From Paenibacillus segetis (GTDB taxonomy: Bacteria > Bacillota > Bacilli > Paenibacillales > Paenibacillaceae): DNA of 64,000 nucleotides. The translations under genes and the position numbers were made by a program. The notes below the pieces were generated by a model. That model saw only the letters and a program-made list of their open reading frames with translations. It did no database searches and was not told where the DNA came from. This document shows, piece after piece, positions 34,165-43,489 of this stretch (its first letter is position 1; each line of letters opens with the position of its first letter). The stretch is from positions 124,001 through 188,000 of the forward strand of contig NZ_BMFT01000001.1 in assembly GCF_014639155.1 (NCBI RefSeq), given 5' to 3'.

Positions 34165-35040
34165 ATGAGAATAATCAAGAAAAACGCCATGTTCTACATG
34201 ATGATGATTCCAATCGTCGTATATTTCGCGATGTTCGCTTATTATCCGCTTGTGAAAGGGATACAGACTAGCTTTCAGGACTACAAACTTATGGGTGAGC
34301 GGCCTTATATCGGCTTAGACAATTATGATCTGGTTATCCATGATCCGAGTTTCTGGGATGCGTTATGGAATACGCTGTATATTGGCGGGGGGATTCTCAT
34401 CATTGGTTTTATCGCCCCGTTGCTCATTGCCCTCTCTTTGAACGAAGTTATGAAGAGTTGGTTCAAGAAAACCGCACAGATGTTGCTGTACGTTCCGCAT
34501 TTGTTATCTTGGGTTGTCATCGGAGGGATTTTCATTTTTCTCCTATCCCCGGATACTGGGCTAGTTAATATGCTGCTGGTGAATATATTCGGTATGAATC
34601 CGATCAATTTCATGGCGGATGAGTCCTGGGCAAGAAGCATTATGATTGGATCGGCTGTATGGAAGGACATGGGTTACAACTGTATTTTGTTCTTGGCCGG
34701 CATTGCGGCGATCAGCCCATCGTTATACGAAGCCGCGCGAATGGATGGGGCGACCCGGTGGCAGCAGGTTCGTTACGTAACACTGCCGCAGTTGATGAGC
34801 ACGATGAAAGTTATTTTCCTGCTCAATACACTGGGACTTCTCCGAATTTTTGACCAGATATTTGTCATGCGCAATCCGGCGATCACTTCCAAGGTCGACG
34901 TACTTATGATGTATACGTTCCAAAAAGGAATTATGGAAATTCGTTTTGGACCTGCGGCCGCTGCTAGCTTCTTCGTTGTATTATTCACTTTACTACTCAC
35001 GGTTATGGTTAGAAAAATAACTCGTTTTGACGAGGTGTAA
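34165..35040 (+). CDS. ABC transporter permease, LplB/UgpA type
   Basis: 291 aa with six membrane segments and the cytoplasmic EAA loop (YEAARMDGATRWQQVRYVTL, then P). PLVKGIQTSFQDYKL at the N-terminus is typical of LplB-like proteins. GAGGAGGAAG precedes the ATG. It pairs with the next permease. No ATP-binding gene is in the operon, so a shared MsmX-like ATPase encoded elsewhere is presumably used. Confidence 0.9.
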   Translation: MRIIKKNAMFYMMMIPIVVYFAMFAYYPLVKGIQTSFQDYKLMGERPYIGLDNYDLVIHDPSFWDALWNTLYIGGGILIIGFIAPLLIALSLNEVMKSWFKKTAQMLLYVPHLLSWVVIGGIFIFLLSPDTGLVNMLLVNIFGMNPINFMADESWARSIMIGSAVWKDMGYNCILFLAGIAAISPSLYEAARMDGATRWQQVRYVTLPQLMSTMKVIFLLNTLGLLRIFDQIFVMRNPAITSKVDVLMMYTFQKGIMEIRFGPAAAASFFVVLFTLLLTVMVRKITRFDEV

Positions 35041-35043
35041 CGA

Positions 35044-35916
35044 ATGGGAATTGAACGATTTGAGAGAATGGGTTGGAAGAATAAGCTATTTGATTGTTTG
35101 AACGTGATGTTCCTGTTGCTGCTAATGCTGACGATGATTGTCCCTTTTATTAATGTAGTTGCGCTCGCCTTCTCGTCAGGAATGGCGTCCATGCAGCCCG
35201 ATATTATCCTTTTTCCAAAAGATTTTAGCGTGGAAGGTTTTACGATAGTATGGCAAAGTTTAGACCTTTGGCGGCCATTCATGAACAGCGTAATCGTCAC
35301 CATCGCGGGTACGTTCCTTCATGTCTTATTAAGCAGCCTAGCGGGGTACGTGCTTATTCAGCCGTATTTGCCAGGCAAGAAGCTCATGGTCTCTTTTATC
35401 TTGCTGACGATGATGATTCCGCAAGATGCGATCATGATCCCGCTTTACTTAGTAAATAAAGATTTGCATCTCATTAATACGCTGAGTTCCCTTGTGTTAT
35501 CCGGCATGGTCTCCGGTTTCTCGATCTTGCTTATGCGCAATTATTTCATGGCTGTCCCTTACGAGATGTCCGAGTCCGCGCAGATTGATGGCGCAGGAAT
35601 GTTTCGCATCTTCGCGACGATGTACATTCGTCTAGCGAAGTCTGGACTTGCTACGATTACTTTATTCGAATTTGTAAGTCGTTGGAACATGTTATCGGCT
35701 CCGGTACTGTACATTAATGATAGTTCCAAAATCACATTACAGGTCGCACTTAAATCAATGATCACGGAAGCAAGTGCCACTTCGAGCAATTTTCTGGTCA
35801 CTACGAACGTTCGAATGGCTGGAATTCTGATTTCGATTATCCCGTTGATAGCGATATATCCTTTCGTTCAGAAGTATTTCATGAAGGGACTTATGCTTGG
35901 TGCTAACAAAGAATAG
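35044..35916 (+). CDS. ABC transporter permease, LplC/YtcP type
   Basis: 290 aa with six predicted membrane helices. The EAA loop is ESAQIDGAGMFRIFATMYIR followed by LAKSGLATI. N-terminal DCLNVMFLLLLMLTMIVPFI and C-terminal YPFVQKYFMKGLMLGANKE are strongly LplC/YtcP-like (the FxKGxMxGAxK ending). It starts three bases after the partner permease and has GAGGTG upstream. Confidence 0.9.
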   Translation: MGIERFERMGWKNKLFDCLNVMFLLLLMLTMIVPFINVVALAFSSGMASMQPDIILFPKDFSVEGFTIVWQSLDLWRPFMNSVIVTIAGTFLHVLLSSLAGYVLIQPYLPGKKLMVSFILLTMMIPQDAIMIPLYLVNKDLHLINTLSSLVLSGMVSGFSILLMRNYFMAVPYEMSESAQIDGAGMFRIFATMYIRLAKSGLATITLFEFVSRWNMLSAPVLYINDSSKITLQVALKSMITEASATSSNFLVTTNVRMAGILISIIPLIAIYPFVQKYFMKGLMLGANKE

Positions 35917-35932
35917 AGAGGGCGAAGACATC

Positions 35933-37222
35933 ATGGAGATTATCTCAAAGCTGTCCTTAAATAGATGGATTGCTAATGAAGAAGAAAAGACTTACATCGA
36001 AGTTCCATTCGCGGTTGAAGGTCAGATCGAACGAATAGAGGTGGAATATACATACGAACGTTCGGATGGTACAGCCGTAATCGATATTGGTCTACGCTCG
36101 CCGGAACGAATCGTAGGCTGGAGCGGGGGGGCCAGAAATTCATTCTTCGTTGGACTGGACAAGGCGACACCAGGCTACCTGGCCGGTTTCATTCCGGCAG
36201 GGGAATGGTATGTCCTGTTAGGTGCATATCGTGTGCCGGAGGGTGGATGCAGGGTGCAAATCAACTTGAAGCTTGTTCATAATCATCCGCGATGGATGAA
36301 GGGCGATTTGCATATGCACGGTGTTCACAGCGACGGTTCCTATTCGATCGCGGATGCGATTCAGTCTGGTAAGGACAGAGGGCTTGAATTTATGGCCTTT
36401 ACTGATCACAATAATGCCTCACAGAACTTGTCTACATTAGCAGCCGACGATCAACTTGTGCTCATCCCCGGGGTAGAACTGACGAGTTACAAGGGACATG
36501 CTAATTTATTAGGGCAACTGGATGCGCTGGACGACTTCCGGGTTTTGACACCTGAACATGCAACGACCACTTTACAACGAGCGGTGGATAAGGGGGCATT
36601 GGTCTCGTTAAATCATCCATTCGACCCAGATTGTCCTTGGGAGCTAGGCTTTGATGTTCCATACGATGCGATTGAAGTGTGGAATGGGCCGTGGCGTCCG
36701 CTAAATGAGGCCGCTGTCCGTTGGTGGCAAGAGCAGTTGGTATCTGGACGCAAGCTTGTGGCGATCGGAGGGAGCGACACGCACAGACCTGATCCTTATG
36801 TTGCACACGGAACACCTACGACTTATGTTCGTGCTAAAGCGGAATCGAAGGAGGAGATCCTGCGAGCGATCAGGCAAGGGCGAGTTGTACTTTCGTTCAA
36901 TACAGACGAGACATTCATCGATCTGTCCATCGGGAAGGCTGGCGTTGGAGATACGGCAATCGTGGACAAAGAGAAGGAATATGAACTAGTAGTGAAAATT
37001 AACGGTGCTGCAGGAGATAAAGTGCAATTATGGTCCGATCGCGGTTTGGAGCAGGAATGGATCGTAGCAAACGAAGGAATATATTCTTTCCCTGTTGAGG
37101 TGGATCGTTTGTTCTACCGCATGGAGTCAAGCCGTCACCTGACGGATTTGGACTTAACAATTACTTCTTGCCTAACTAATCCGATCTATATCCAGAGATT
37201 GACGGTGGGGGCATCAGTTTGA
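35933..37222 (+). CDS. PHP-domain metallohydrolase (CehA/McbA-like)
   Basis: 429 aa from ATG 35,933; the longer frame begins inside the permease gene. A beta-rich N-terminal part (1-120) precedes a PHP domain with metal ligands in GDLHMHGVHSDGSYS (His127, His129, His132), FTDHNN (Asp158, His159), GVELTS (Glu182), SLNHPFDP and GGSDTHRPDPY. Related proteins hydrolyse phosphodiesters or phosphate esters. Its place after an uptake system suggests it acts on the imported compound, although no signal peptide is seen. Substrate unknown. Confidence 0.78.
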   Translation: MEIISKLSLNRWIANEEEKTYIEVPFAVEGQIERIEVEYTYERSDGTAVIDIGLRSPERIVGWSGGARNSFFVGLDKATPGYLAGFIPAGEWYVLLGAYRVPEGGCRVQINLKLVHNHPRWMKGDLHMHGVHSDGSYSIADAIQSGKDRGLEFMAFTDHNNASQNLSTLAADDQLVLIPGVELTSYKGHANLLGQLDALDDFRVLTPEHATTTLQRAVDKGALVSLNHPFDPDCPWELGFDVPYDAIEVWNGPWRPLNEAAVRWWQEQLVSGRKLVAIGGSDTHRPDPYVAHGTPTTYVRAKAESKEEILRAIRQGRVVLSFNTDETFIDLSIGKAGVGDTAIVDKEKEYELVVKINGAAGDKVQLWSDRGLEQEWIVANEGIYSFPVEVDRLFYRMESSRHLTDLDLTITSCLTNPIYIQRLTVGASV

Positions 37223-38445
37223 ATTTGCATGAAATCACGGATACCAGCGTAAGTGCTCGTACACAATTGACTAAGCCGGCAAAGACGTTATTATCTGTGA
37301 ACGGGTTAAACGGATTAGGATTGAATCTGTCAAGTTTATTCATTAATGTGTATTGGTACAAGTTGACGCAAGACATGTCGATCACACTGCTCTTCACCTT
37401 GGTCTCATACGTGGCATGGTTACCAGCCTTCGCACTTGCAGGGTGGTTCAGTAAGCGGTTCTCTCGTAAGAGTGCAATCGTAATCGGGACGATAACACAG
37501 CTTGCGTTCTATGGGGTGGTCCTCTTGTACGGCGAGCAGTCGGCTCATTGGATACCAGAGCTTGGCTTGCTATACGGTGTCGGGGCGGGATTTTATTGGC
37601 TCGGAATCAACGTATTGACGGTCAAATTAACCTCTCCGTCGAACCGGGATTGGTTTAACGGGGCGAATGGGATGATCGGTTCTATCACAGGTATGCTGGG
37701 ACCTTTACTAGCGGGTTGGACAGTTTCTACTACACCTGATCGAATTGGTTATCCGCTCGTATTTGGTGCGGCATTCCTATGTTTTCTGTTATCCATGTTG
37801 GCCTCTTTTCAGCTCCCTGATGAAACTTCGCGGAAACCGTTCCAAGTGCGTAGCATGCTCGGGATACTAAGACACGCTGAATGGCGACGTCTGACATTTT
37901 CATTCGTAGCGTTGGCATTCCGCGAAGGCGTACTATCCGCTGCCATCGGCCTATGGGTTTTTGTATCGACGCAAAGCGAAGGGACAACAGGACAATTCGC
38001 TTTTCTGACTACCATGTTGTCTGTTGTCAGCTTTTATGTGGTAGGGCGATTTGCCCAAAAGTACCACTATCGAGGATTGCTCGCCGTGGGCACGACCTTG
38101 TTCAGCCTGTCCATGGTTGGTATTTCTATTCATATGAATCAGAGTACATTGCTCCTGTATGGGATTATGGATGCGATTAGCAGGCCGATCTTCGACACAC
38201 CTTTCAATACACTAGCGTACAACTATGTTAACCAATTTGACCTGGGCGGAAAAATCAGCACGGAGCTGGTCGTATGGCGAGAATTTGCCCTCAGTGTAGG
38301 CCGTATTTCAAGTGTCGGGATGCTTGTCATGTTGTATAAATGGACAGACCCCGAATTGACTTTAGTATTGTTCTTGGGGATGATTTTCCTTGTCGGGTTG
38401 CTACCTCTCTTACTTGTTTGGAAAGTCGCATCCGCTAAGAGTTAA
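37219..38445 (+). CDS. Major facilitator superfamily transporter
   Basis: 408 aa with about twelve helices. The loop 2-3 motif appears as GWFSKRFSRKSAIVIG near residues 72-87. TTG start overlaps the PHP stop and has GGTGGGGG eight bases upstream. Last gene of the LacI operon. It may export a product or import a related compound. The C-terminal half resembles uncharacterised Bacillales MFS proteins; no substrate can be named. Confidence 0.82.
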   Translation: MNLHEITDTSVSARTQLTKPAKTLLSVNGLNGLGLNLSSLFINVYWYKLTQDMSITLLFTLVSYVAWLPAFALAGWFSKRFSRKSAIVIGTITQLAFYGVVLLYGEQSAHWIPELGLLYGVGAGFYWLGINVLTVKLTSPSNRDWFNGANGMIGSITGMLGPLLAGWTVSTTPDRIGYPLVFGAAFLCFLLSMLASFQLPDETSRKPFQVRSMLGILRHAEWRRLTFSFVALAFREGVLSAAIGLWVFVSTQSEGTTGQFAFLTTMLSVVSFYVVGRFAQKYHYRGLLAVGTTLFSLSMVGISIHMNQSTLLLYGIMDAISRPIFDTPFNTLAYNYVNQFDLGGKISTELVVWREFALSVGRISSVGMLVMLYKWTDPELTLVLFLGMIFLVGLLPLLLVWKVASAKS

Positions 38446-38455
38446 TAAGATAAAA

Positions 38456-38500
38456 AGGCTGACCCAGCAGGATCACATGCATCCTCTTGAGTCAGCCTGA
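38456..38500. terminator. Terminator at the end of the LacI operon
   Basis: AGGCTGAC pairs with GTCAGCCT, with an inner AGGAT/ATCCT stem, and flanking A and T tracts. It also serves the convergent gene at 38,505. Confidence 0.75.
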
Positions 38501-38504
38501 TTTA

Positions 38505-40034
38505 TTATTGTGCTTTTACATATTCAGCAGCTTTAACGCCAGCTTGATAGCCGAAGACAATGATATCTCCAACAGAGTTGCCGCCGATACGGTTAGAACC
38601 GTGCAAGCCGCCTATCACTTCACCTGCCGCAAACAGTCCCGGAATGGGTTGACCATCTGTAGTTAGCACTTCAGTGTTTGTATTGATCTTTACGCCACCC
38701 ATCGTGTAGTGAATTCCTGGAGCGATCTTGATGGCATAGAATGGTCCGGTGGACAAGTCGTTGTCCATCCCCGTTGTTCTGCCGAATTCCGCATCTTCTT
38801 TATTCTTCACTGCTTCATTCCATGTATCGAGTGTTGCTTGCAGTTGATCTGCAGGAACATTAATTTCTTTCGCTAACGCTTCGATCGAATCCCCTTGAAT
38901 CACAAAGCCCATTTCCTCATATTGCTGGATTGCTTTTACACGAGATTTTACGCCGGAATCAAAGACGATATATGCTGATTTTTCTGGTAGTTTATTGATT
39001 GCAGCTGTTACATTATCACGAGTATCCAATTCATTCGTGAAACGTTTGCCTTCGCTGGAAACGAGAATACCGCCTTCACCGCGAACCGCTTCACCGATGA
39101 GATAGGATTGTTCTTGCTGTACAGTTGGATGCACTTGGATCTGATCCATATCGACTGTTGTACCGCCAAGTGCTTCAATCATCTTAATACCGTCACCTGT
39201 GCTACCTTCTTGGTTCGTGGTTACTAATCCTTTCAAGTCAGGTCTAACTTCAGCAATGAGCTCCATGTTTGCGCCATATCCGCCAGTTGCGACGATAACA
39301 GCACTTGCTTCAATTGTTTTCTCCTCTTCTCCGTTGAGTAGAACTTTAACGCCGGTTACCTTACCGTCTTTTTCAGTAATTTCCTTTACGTCAGCATTAA
39401 CGAAAAGTGGAATATCTTGTTCTTGAACATTTCTCACCAAGCCATTGACAAGGAATTGTCCAACTGCGGAACCATCCTCAGGACGGTGTGTACGCTTTAC
39501 ACTCATACCGCCTGTAATTGTAAGATTGTTCAGAGAAATTCCTTTGGAATCTAACCAATCAATTGCGCTGGCAGAATGGTCTACGAAATAACGAAGCAAA
39601 TCGGTATCGTTGGTATTTTTACCACCTTTTAAAGTCTCTTTATAGAATAGATCATTGCTATCCTCGATATTTTGCTCTTGTTGAAATTTTGTTTCAGAAG
39701 CATTCATACCGGAAGAAGATTTATTGGTATTTCCGCCGGCAGCCGCCATTTTTTCGAATATAACAGGGTTCATGCCGTTTTCTTTTGCTTCCAGTGCAGC
39801 AGTCATGCCCGCACCGCCTGCACCAATGATGATGACATCATATTTATCCTTCAGTTGATCGATCGGAGTATAACTCGCTTGCGAAGCTCCTGACACAGCT
39901 TCCGTTTCATTCGTTTCAGTTTGTGTTGCATTGTCTTGAGTCGTGTTTTGGCTCTGGTTATCACTGCCGCATCCAGACATCAGGAGCACGAAAGAGAGAA
40001 CCAAAATCAAGGTTGTTGTTAATTTCTTCTGCAT
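38505..40034 (-). CDS. Extracellular fumarate-reductase-like flavoprotein (lipoprotein)
   Basis: 509 aa. Lipoprotein signal ending LLMSGC (Cys22), a Thr/Asn/Gln-rich linker, then the FAD domain (YDVIIIGAGGAGMTAALEAK) of the fumarate reductase/urocanate reductase family. Residues matching the Shewanella FccA site are kept: THRPEDGSAVG (His), GKRFTNELDTRD (Arg), GIHYTMGGV (His) and GSNRIGGNS (Arg). There is no heme or FMN-binding domain, so electrons must come from another protein. It probably reduces fumarate or a related acid on the cell surface. GAGGGA precedes the ATG. Confidence 0.85.
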   Translation of the reverse strand: MQKKLTTTLILVLSFVLLMSGCGSDNQSQNTTQDNATQTETNETEAVSGASQASYTPIDQLKDKYDVIIIGAGGAGMTAALEAKENGMNPVIFEKMAAAGGNTNKSSSGMNASETKFQQEQNIEDSNDLFYKETLKGGKNTNDTDLLRYFVDHSASAIDWLDSKGISLNNLTITGGMSVKRTHRPEDGSAVGQFLVNGLVRNVQEQDIPLFVNADVKEITEKDGKVTGVKVLLNGEEEKTIEASAVIVATGGYGANMELIAEVRPDLKGLVTTNQEGSTGDGIKMIEALGGTTVDMDQIQVHPTVQQEQSYLIGEAVRGEGGILVSSEGKRFTNELDTRDNVTAAINKLPEKSAYIVFDSGVKSRVKAIQQYEEMGFVIQGDSIEALAKEINVPADQLQATLDTWNEAVKNKEDAEFGRTTGMDNDLSTGPFYAIKIAPGIHYTMGGVKINTNTEVLTTDGQPIPGLFAAGEVIGGLHGSNRIGGNSVGDIIVFGYQAGVKAAEYVKAQ

Positions 40035-40368
40035 ATTTAATCCCTCAATCTTTCTTTTTTTTTTTTGAATACTTAGAGGCTAGTGAAGGAAGATATTTCC
40101 TTACACGTTCGCTTCTTAGCTCTTTTAGCGGTCTTTATTTTAATATAAGATCATACTTTTGATAGTGAAAATAATCACAAACCAATGAATAACTTTCTGG
40201 AAAAAGTTTATTTCATGCGTATGTTCGGAAAAGTTCTAACTGAATAGGATACATATCTTGCAAATTCTGGAGGTAGCTTTATCCATTAATTTGCGCATGC
40301 CAAGATCTTGTTCAATACAATCGCTGCAATAGATGCAACTAGAATTGAATTATTATTCAGATTAACTA

Positions 40369-40397
40369 TTGAATGTTTATGCATCTAGATGTATAAT
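40369..40397 (+). promoter_or_regulatory. SigA-type promoter of the TetR/NCS1 operon
   Basis: TTGAAT (40,369-40,374), a 17-bp spacer and a perfect TATAAT (40,392-40,397). The rest of the 400-bp gap to the minus-strand flavoprotein gene shows only a 12-base T run (about 40,050) and no gene. Confidence 0.75.
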
Positions 40398-40402
40398 TTC
40401 AC

Positions 40403-40420
40403 TTAATTAACGTTAATTAA
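40403..40420. promoter_or_regulatory. TetR operator (18-bp perfect palindrome)
   Basis: TTAATTAACGTTAATTAA, fully self-complementary, begins five bases after the -10 box and covers the start of transcription of the TetR gene. Confidence 0.7.
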
Positions 40421-40440
40421 ATTTGGGGTGGGAAGTATCA

Positions 40441-41022
40441 TTGACTAAAAATAAGTTGAAAAATGTGGCGATGAAGCTGTTCGGTGAGAAGGGTTATGAA
40501 GGTACGGCCCTTTCTGAAATTGCCAAGGAAGTTGGCGTGAAGACCCCGGCGATCTATGCCTTTTTTGAAAATAAAGAGGATTTGTTCATGGCGGTCTTTC
40601 GAGAGGCGATGGAGTCCTACAATTCGTATGTGCAGCAGTTGTCAGATGAACAGAAGGTGCTGAGTGTGAAGGATAGTCTTCATGGAATTCTATTAAGACA
40701 ATATGAATTCTATCAGCAGAATCCAGAAGCGAGCTTGCTTGTGCTAAGGTATGTGGTGTTCCCACCAGTGTTCCTGAAGGAGACGATTGAGGATGCGTTC
40801 CATCATTCAGATGAGCAGCTAACAAAAGTCATCGAACAATTTATCTTAAGAGGGTTAGAAGAGGGAGTTATTCGGAATCAATCTGTGGAGCTTCTCACAG
40901 ACGCCTTTCTCAACTTGATGGACGGATTAAGCATGCAGTATTTCTATTATACTTCGAAGGGAATTTATGAGCGTAAACTGAACCATGCATTTGAAATGTA
41001 TTGGAGAGGTGCGTGCTCTTAG
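40441..41022 (+). CDS. TetR family transcriptional regulator
   Basis: 193 aa from TTG 40,441 with GGGGTGGGA upstream (the TTG at 40,423 would place this site inside the gene). The helix-turn-helix reads LKNVAMKLFGEKGYEGTALS and EIAKEVGVKTPAIYAFFENK, then EDLFMAVF. It heads an operon with a permease and two hydantoinase-related genes and probably represses it from the palindrome just upstream. Confidence 0.85.
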   Translation: MTKNKLKNVAMKLFGEKGYEGTALSEIAKEVGVKTPAIYAFFENKEDLFMAVFREAMESYNSYVQQLSDEQKVLSVKDSLHGILLRQYEFYQQNPEASLLVLRYVVFPPVFLKETIEDAFHHSDEQLTKVIEQFILRGLEEGVIRNQSVELLTDAFLNLMDGLSMQYFYYTSKGIYERKLNHAFEMYWRGACS

Positions 41023-41061
41023 AGATAGAGGACAAGATTGGACAACAAGGGGATGCAGAAA

Positions 41062-42372
41062 ATGGAAGAAGTAGTTCAAGTAAAGAACGATAATACGAGT
41101 TCAGGAGATTATGAAAGAGAGCCCGTTCCAGATCATATGCGGAAGAAATGGCTGTCCATGGCACTCGTTTGGATCGCCATTGGGATCGATTTATCAGCGA
41201 TGTTCTTGGGAGCTCAACTTGGTAATGGAATGAATCTTACGGAATCGCTCACAGCGACGATTATCGGGTCGTTGATTCTAGGCGTGATCGGAGCATTATG
41301 TGCTTATGTAGGCGCGAAAACGGGATTATCGACGTCGATGATCACGCGCTTTCTATTCGGTAACAAGGGAGCACTGATCGTATCGGTAGTGCTAGGTATT
41401 TTTTCACTGGGTTGGTTCGGGGTACAGGTCGGTTTCTTTGCTTCGAATATGCAGACCGCTTTTCATCAAATTTGGGATATTGATTTGTCTTTAGGCGTGT
41501 TTTCCTTTATCGGTGGATTGCTGATGATGTCGACGGCCATTTGGGGATATCGCTCTATTGAACGTTTGAGTGTCTGGTCCGTACCGTTACTGATTATTTT
41601 CATCGGTATTGCTATATTTACAGCTTTCCATACGAAAGGGACTTCGGCTGTTTGGGAACCGATTAGTGGTTCACCGATTCCAATGGGAACAGCGATCTCG
41701 CTTGTCATTGGTATCTTTATTGTGGGTACGGTACTTTCACCTGACATCGCTCGTTGGGCACGTACACCGAAGCATGCCGTAACGGCAGCTTTTATTGGCT
41801 TCGCTGTTGGTAACAGCTTCATGACGATCATCGCGATCTTCTTATCTCGAGTGATGGACACAGATGACCTAACGAATATTTTCATCGCGCTCGGGCTTGG
41901 GCTTCCTGCGATTATTGTCTTAACGCTGGCACAATGGACGACAAATACGAGTAACTTGTACTCTGCTTCGTTAGGGTTCTCTGTCGTGTTTAAAAAAGTA
42001 CCGAAAAAGCTGATTACAGTTATTGCGGGTATTATTGCTACGTTACTTGCCGTATTCGGCATCTATGATAAGTTTTTGTCTTTCCTAAATATCATTACGG
42101 TGTTTGTCTCTCCAATCGGGGGGATCTACACAGCAGAATATTTGCTCGTCGATCGCAAGAAATTCACCTTTGAAGGTATCGATCGCAATAAAAATTGGAT
42201 CGCTCGTTCCTTGGTCGTGTGGGTTGCAGCTACGTTGTTCGCGTTTATGACAACTGCAGCGCCAGACGGTTTCGGATGGTTCCAAGTGACGAGTGTTCCC
42301 GCTTTAGATGCGTTTATGTTTGCCTTTATCGTGCAATGGATCGTTGGCAGAATCATGACCAAGAAAGGATAA
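41062..42372 (+). CDS. NCS1 family permease (CodB-like)
   Basis: 436 aa with about twelve membrane segments. REPVPDHMRKKWLSMALVWI and the Gly-rich first helices (GIDLSAMFLGAQLGNGM) match cytosine permease CodB. The open frame allows starts at 41,038 or 41,053, but AAGGGGA (41,046-41,052) favours ATG 41,062. Followed four bases later by the DUF917 gene. It should import a small nitrogen heterocycle, plausibly a hydantoin or pyrimidine relative, for the enzymes downstream. Confidence 0.85.
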   Translation: MEEVVQVKNDNTSSGDYEREPVPDHMRKKWLSMALVWIAIGIDLSAMFLGAQLGNGMNLTESLTATIIGSLILGVIGALCAYVGAKTGLSTSMITRFLFGNKGALIVSVVLGIFSLGWFGVQVGFFASNMQTAFHQIWDIDLSLGVFSFIGGLLMMSTAIWGYRSIERLSVWSVPLLIIFIGIAIFTAFHTKGTSAVWEPISGSPIPMGTAISLVIGIFIVGTVLSPDIARWARTPKHAVTAAFIGFAVGNSFMTIIAIFLSRVMDTDDLTNIFIALGLGLPAIIVLTLAQWTTNTSNLYSASLGFSVVFKKVPKKLITVIAGIIATLLAVFGIYDKFLSFLNIITVFVSPIGGIYTAEYLLVDRKKFTFEGIDRNKNWIARSLVVWVAATLFAFMTTAAPDGFGWFQVTSVPALDAFMFAFIVQWIVGRIMTKKG

Positions 42373-42376
42373 CATC

Positions 42377-43489
42377 ATGACAACCTACAGAATAACAGAG
42401 TTAAATGAACAAGTAGTGAAGTACATTGCTGTCGGTGCGGCAGTGCTTGGAACAGGCGGAGGTGGTGACCCGCATATCGGTAAGTTGATGGCGCAGGAAG
42501 CCATTCGTAAACATGGTCCTGTTCGCGTAATTAGTCCGGAGGAGCTGGAGGACGACGCTTTGGTTATTCCTCTCTCCATGATCGGTGCACCAACGGTGAT
42601 GAATGAGAAGATTCCATCGGTTGAGCAAATGACGAAGCCCTTGGATTTAATCGAAAAGGAGCTTGGACGCAAGGTGACCGCTATTATGCCGATTGAGGTT
42701 GGTGGTGGTAACTCACTTGTTCCTGTTATTGCGGCGGCGGAACGGGGCATCCCTATCTTAGATGCGGATGCGATGGGACGGGCTTTTCCGGAATCTCAAA
42801 TGGTAACGTTTCACTTGGACGGCATTGATTGCAGCCCGATTACGATGGCCGATGAACGTGGTAATGCTGTACTTATGCATGCGATCGACGGTGTGTGGGA
42901 GGAACGGATGGCGCGCGCAGTTACGATTCAGATGGGTGGATCGGCTTCGATTTGCGATTATCCGGTGTCAGGGGCACAGGTCAAGGAAAGTGCGATTCCT
43001 AACACGCTCACGCTTGCGTATGAAATCGGTAAAACCTTATACGAATCGAAGGAGCTGAAGCAAAATCCAATCGAGGCGATGCTGAAACAACTGAATGGAT
43101 ATGCATTGTTCCATGGTAAAGCTGTAGATATTCGCCGCCGTACAGAAGGCGGATTTACACGTGGTGAAGCGATATTCGAAGGTACGGATGCTCAAAAGGG
43201 ACGCACGATGCGGTTATTCTTCCAGAATGAATTCCTGCTCGCAACTGAAGATGGACAGTCACTTGCTGTGACACCTGACCTGATCTCATTGCTCGACCAA
43301 GATACAGGCATGCCGATTACGACGGAAAATTTGAAATACGGTGCCCGTGTTACCGCAGTTGGTTTTCCTTGTGATCCGAGATGGCGTACAGTGAAGGGGC
43401 TTGAGACGGTAGGCCCGCAATATTTTGGCTATGATGCACCATATGTTCCGATTGAGAAGTTGGCAGCTGAGAGAGGGGGAGCACAATAA
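42377..43489 (+). CDS. DUF917 family protein
   Basis: 370 aa of the DUF917 (S-methyl-thiohydantoin desulfurase-like) family: AAVLGTGGGGDPHIGKLMAQ at the N-terminus, VEVGGGNSL-type loop (IEVGGGNSLVPVIAAAERGI), DADAMGRAFPESQM and PCDPRWRT near the end. It is encoded immediately before a hydantoinase/oxoprolinase-type protein, its usual genomic partner. The reaction is unknown; the pair may open or modify a hydantoin-like ring. AAAGGA precedes the ATG. Confidence 0.85.
   Translation: MTTYRITELNEQVVKYIAVGAAVLGTGGGGDPHIGKLMAQEAIRKHGPVRVISPEELEDDALVIPLSMIGAPTVMNEKIPSVEQMTKPLDLIEKELGRKVTAIMPIEVGGGNSLVPVIAAAERGIPILDADAMGRAFPESQMVTFHLDGIDCSPITMADERGNAVLMHAIDGVWEERMARAVTIQMGGSASICDYPVSGAQVKESAIPNTLTLAYEIGKTLYESKELKQNPIEAMLKQLNGYALFHGKAVDIRRRTEGGFTRGEAIFEGTDAQKGRTMRLFFQNEFLLATEDGQSLAVTPDLISLLDQDTGMPITTENLKYGARVTAVGFPCDPRWRTVKGLETVGPQYFGYDAPYVPIEKLAAERGGAQ

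Noticed and set aside
40045-40070. T run as a terminator
   Set aside because: No stem precedes it in either direction; it lies in the 5' leader region of the flavoprotein gene.
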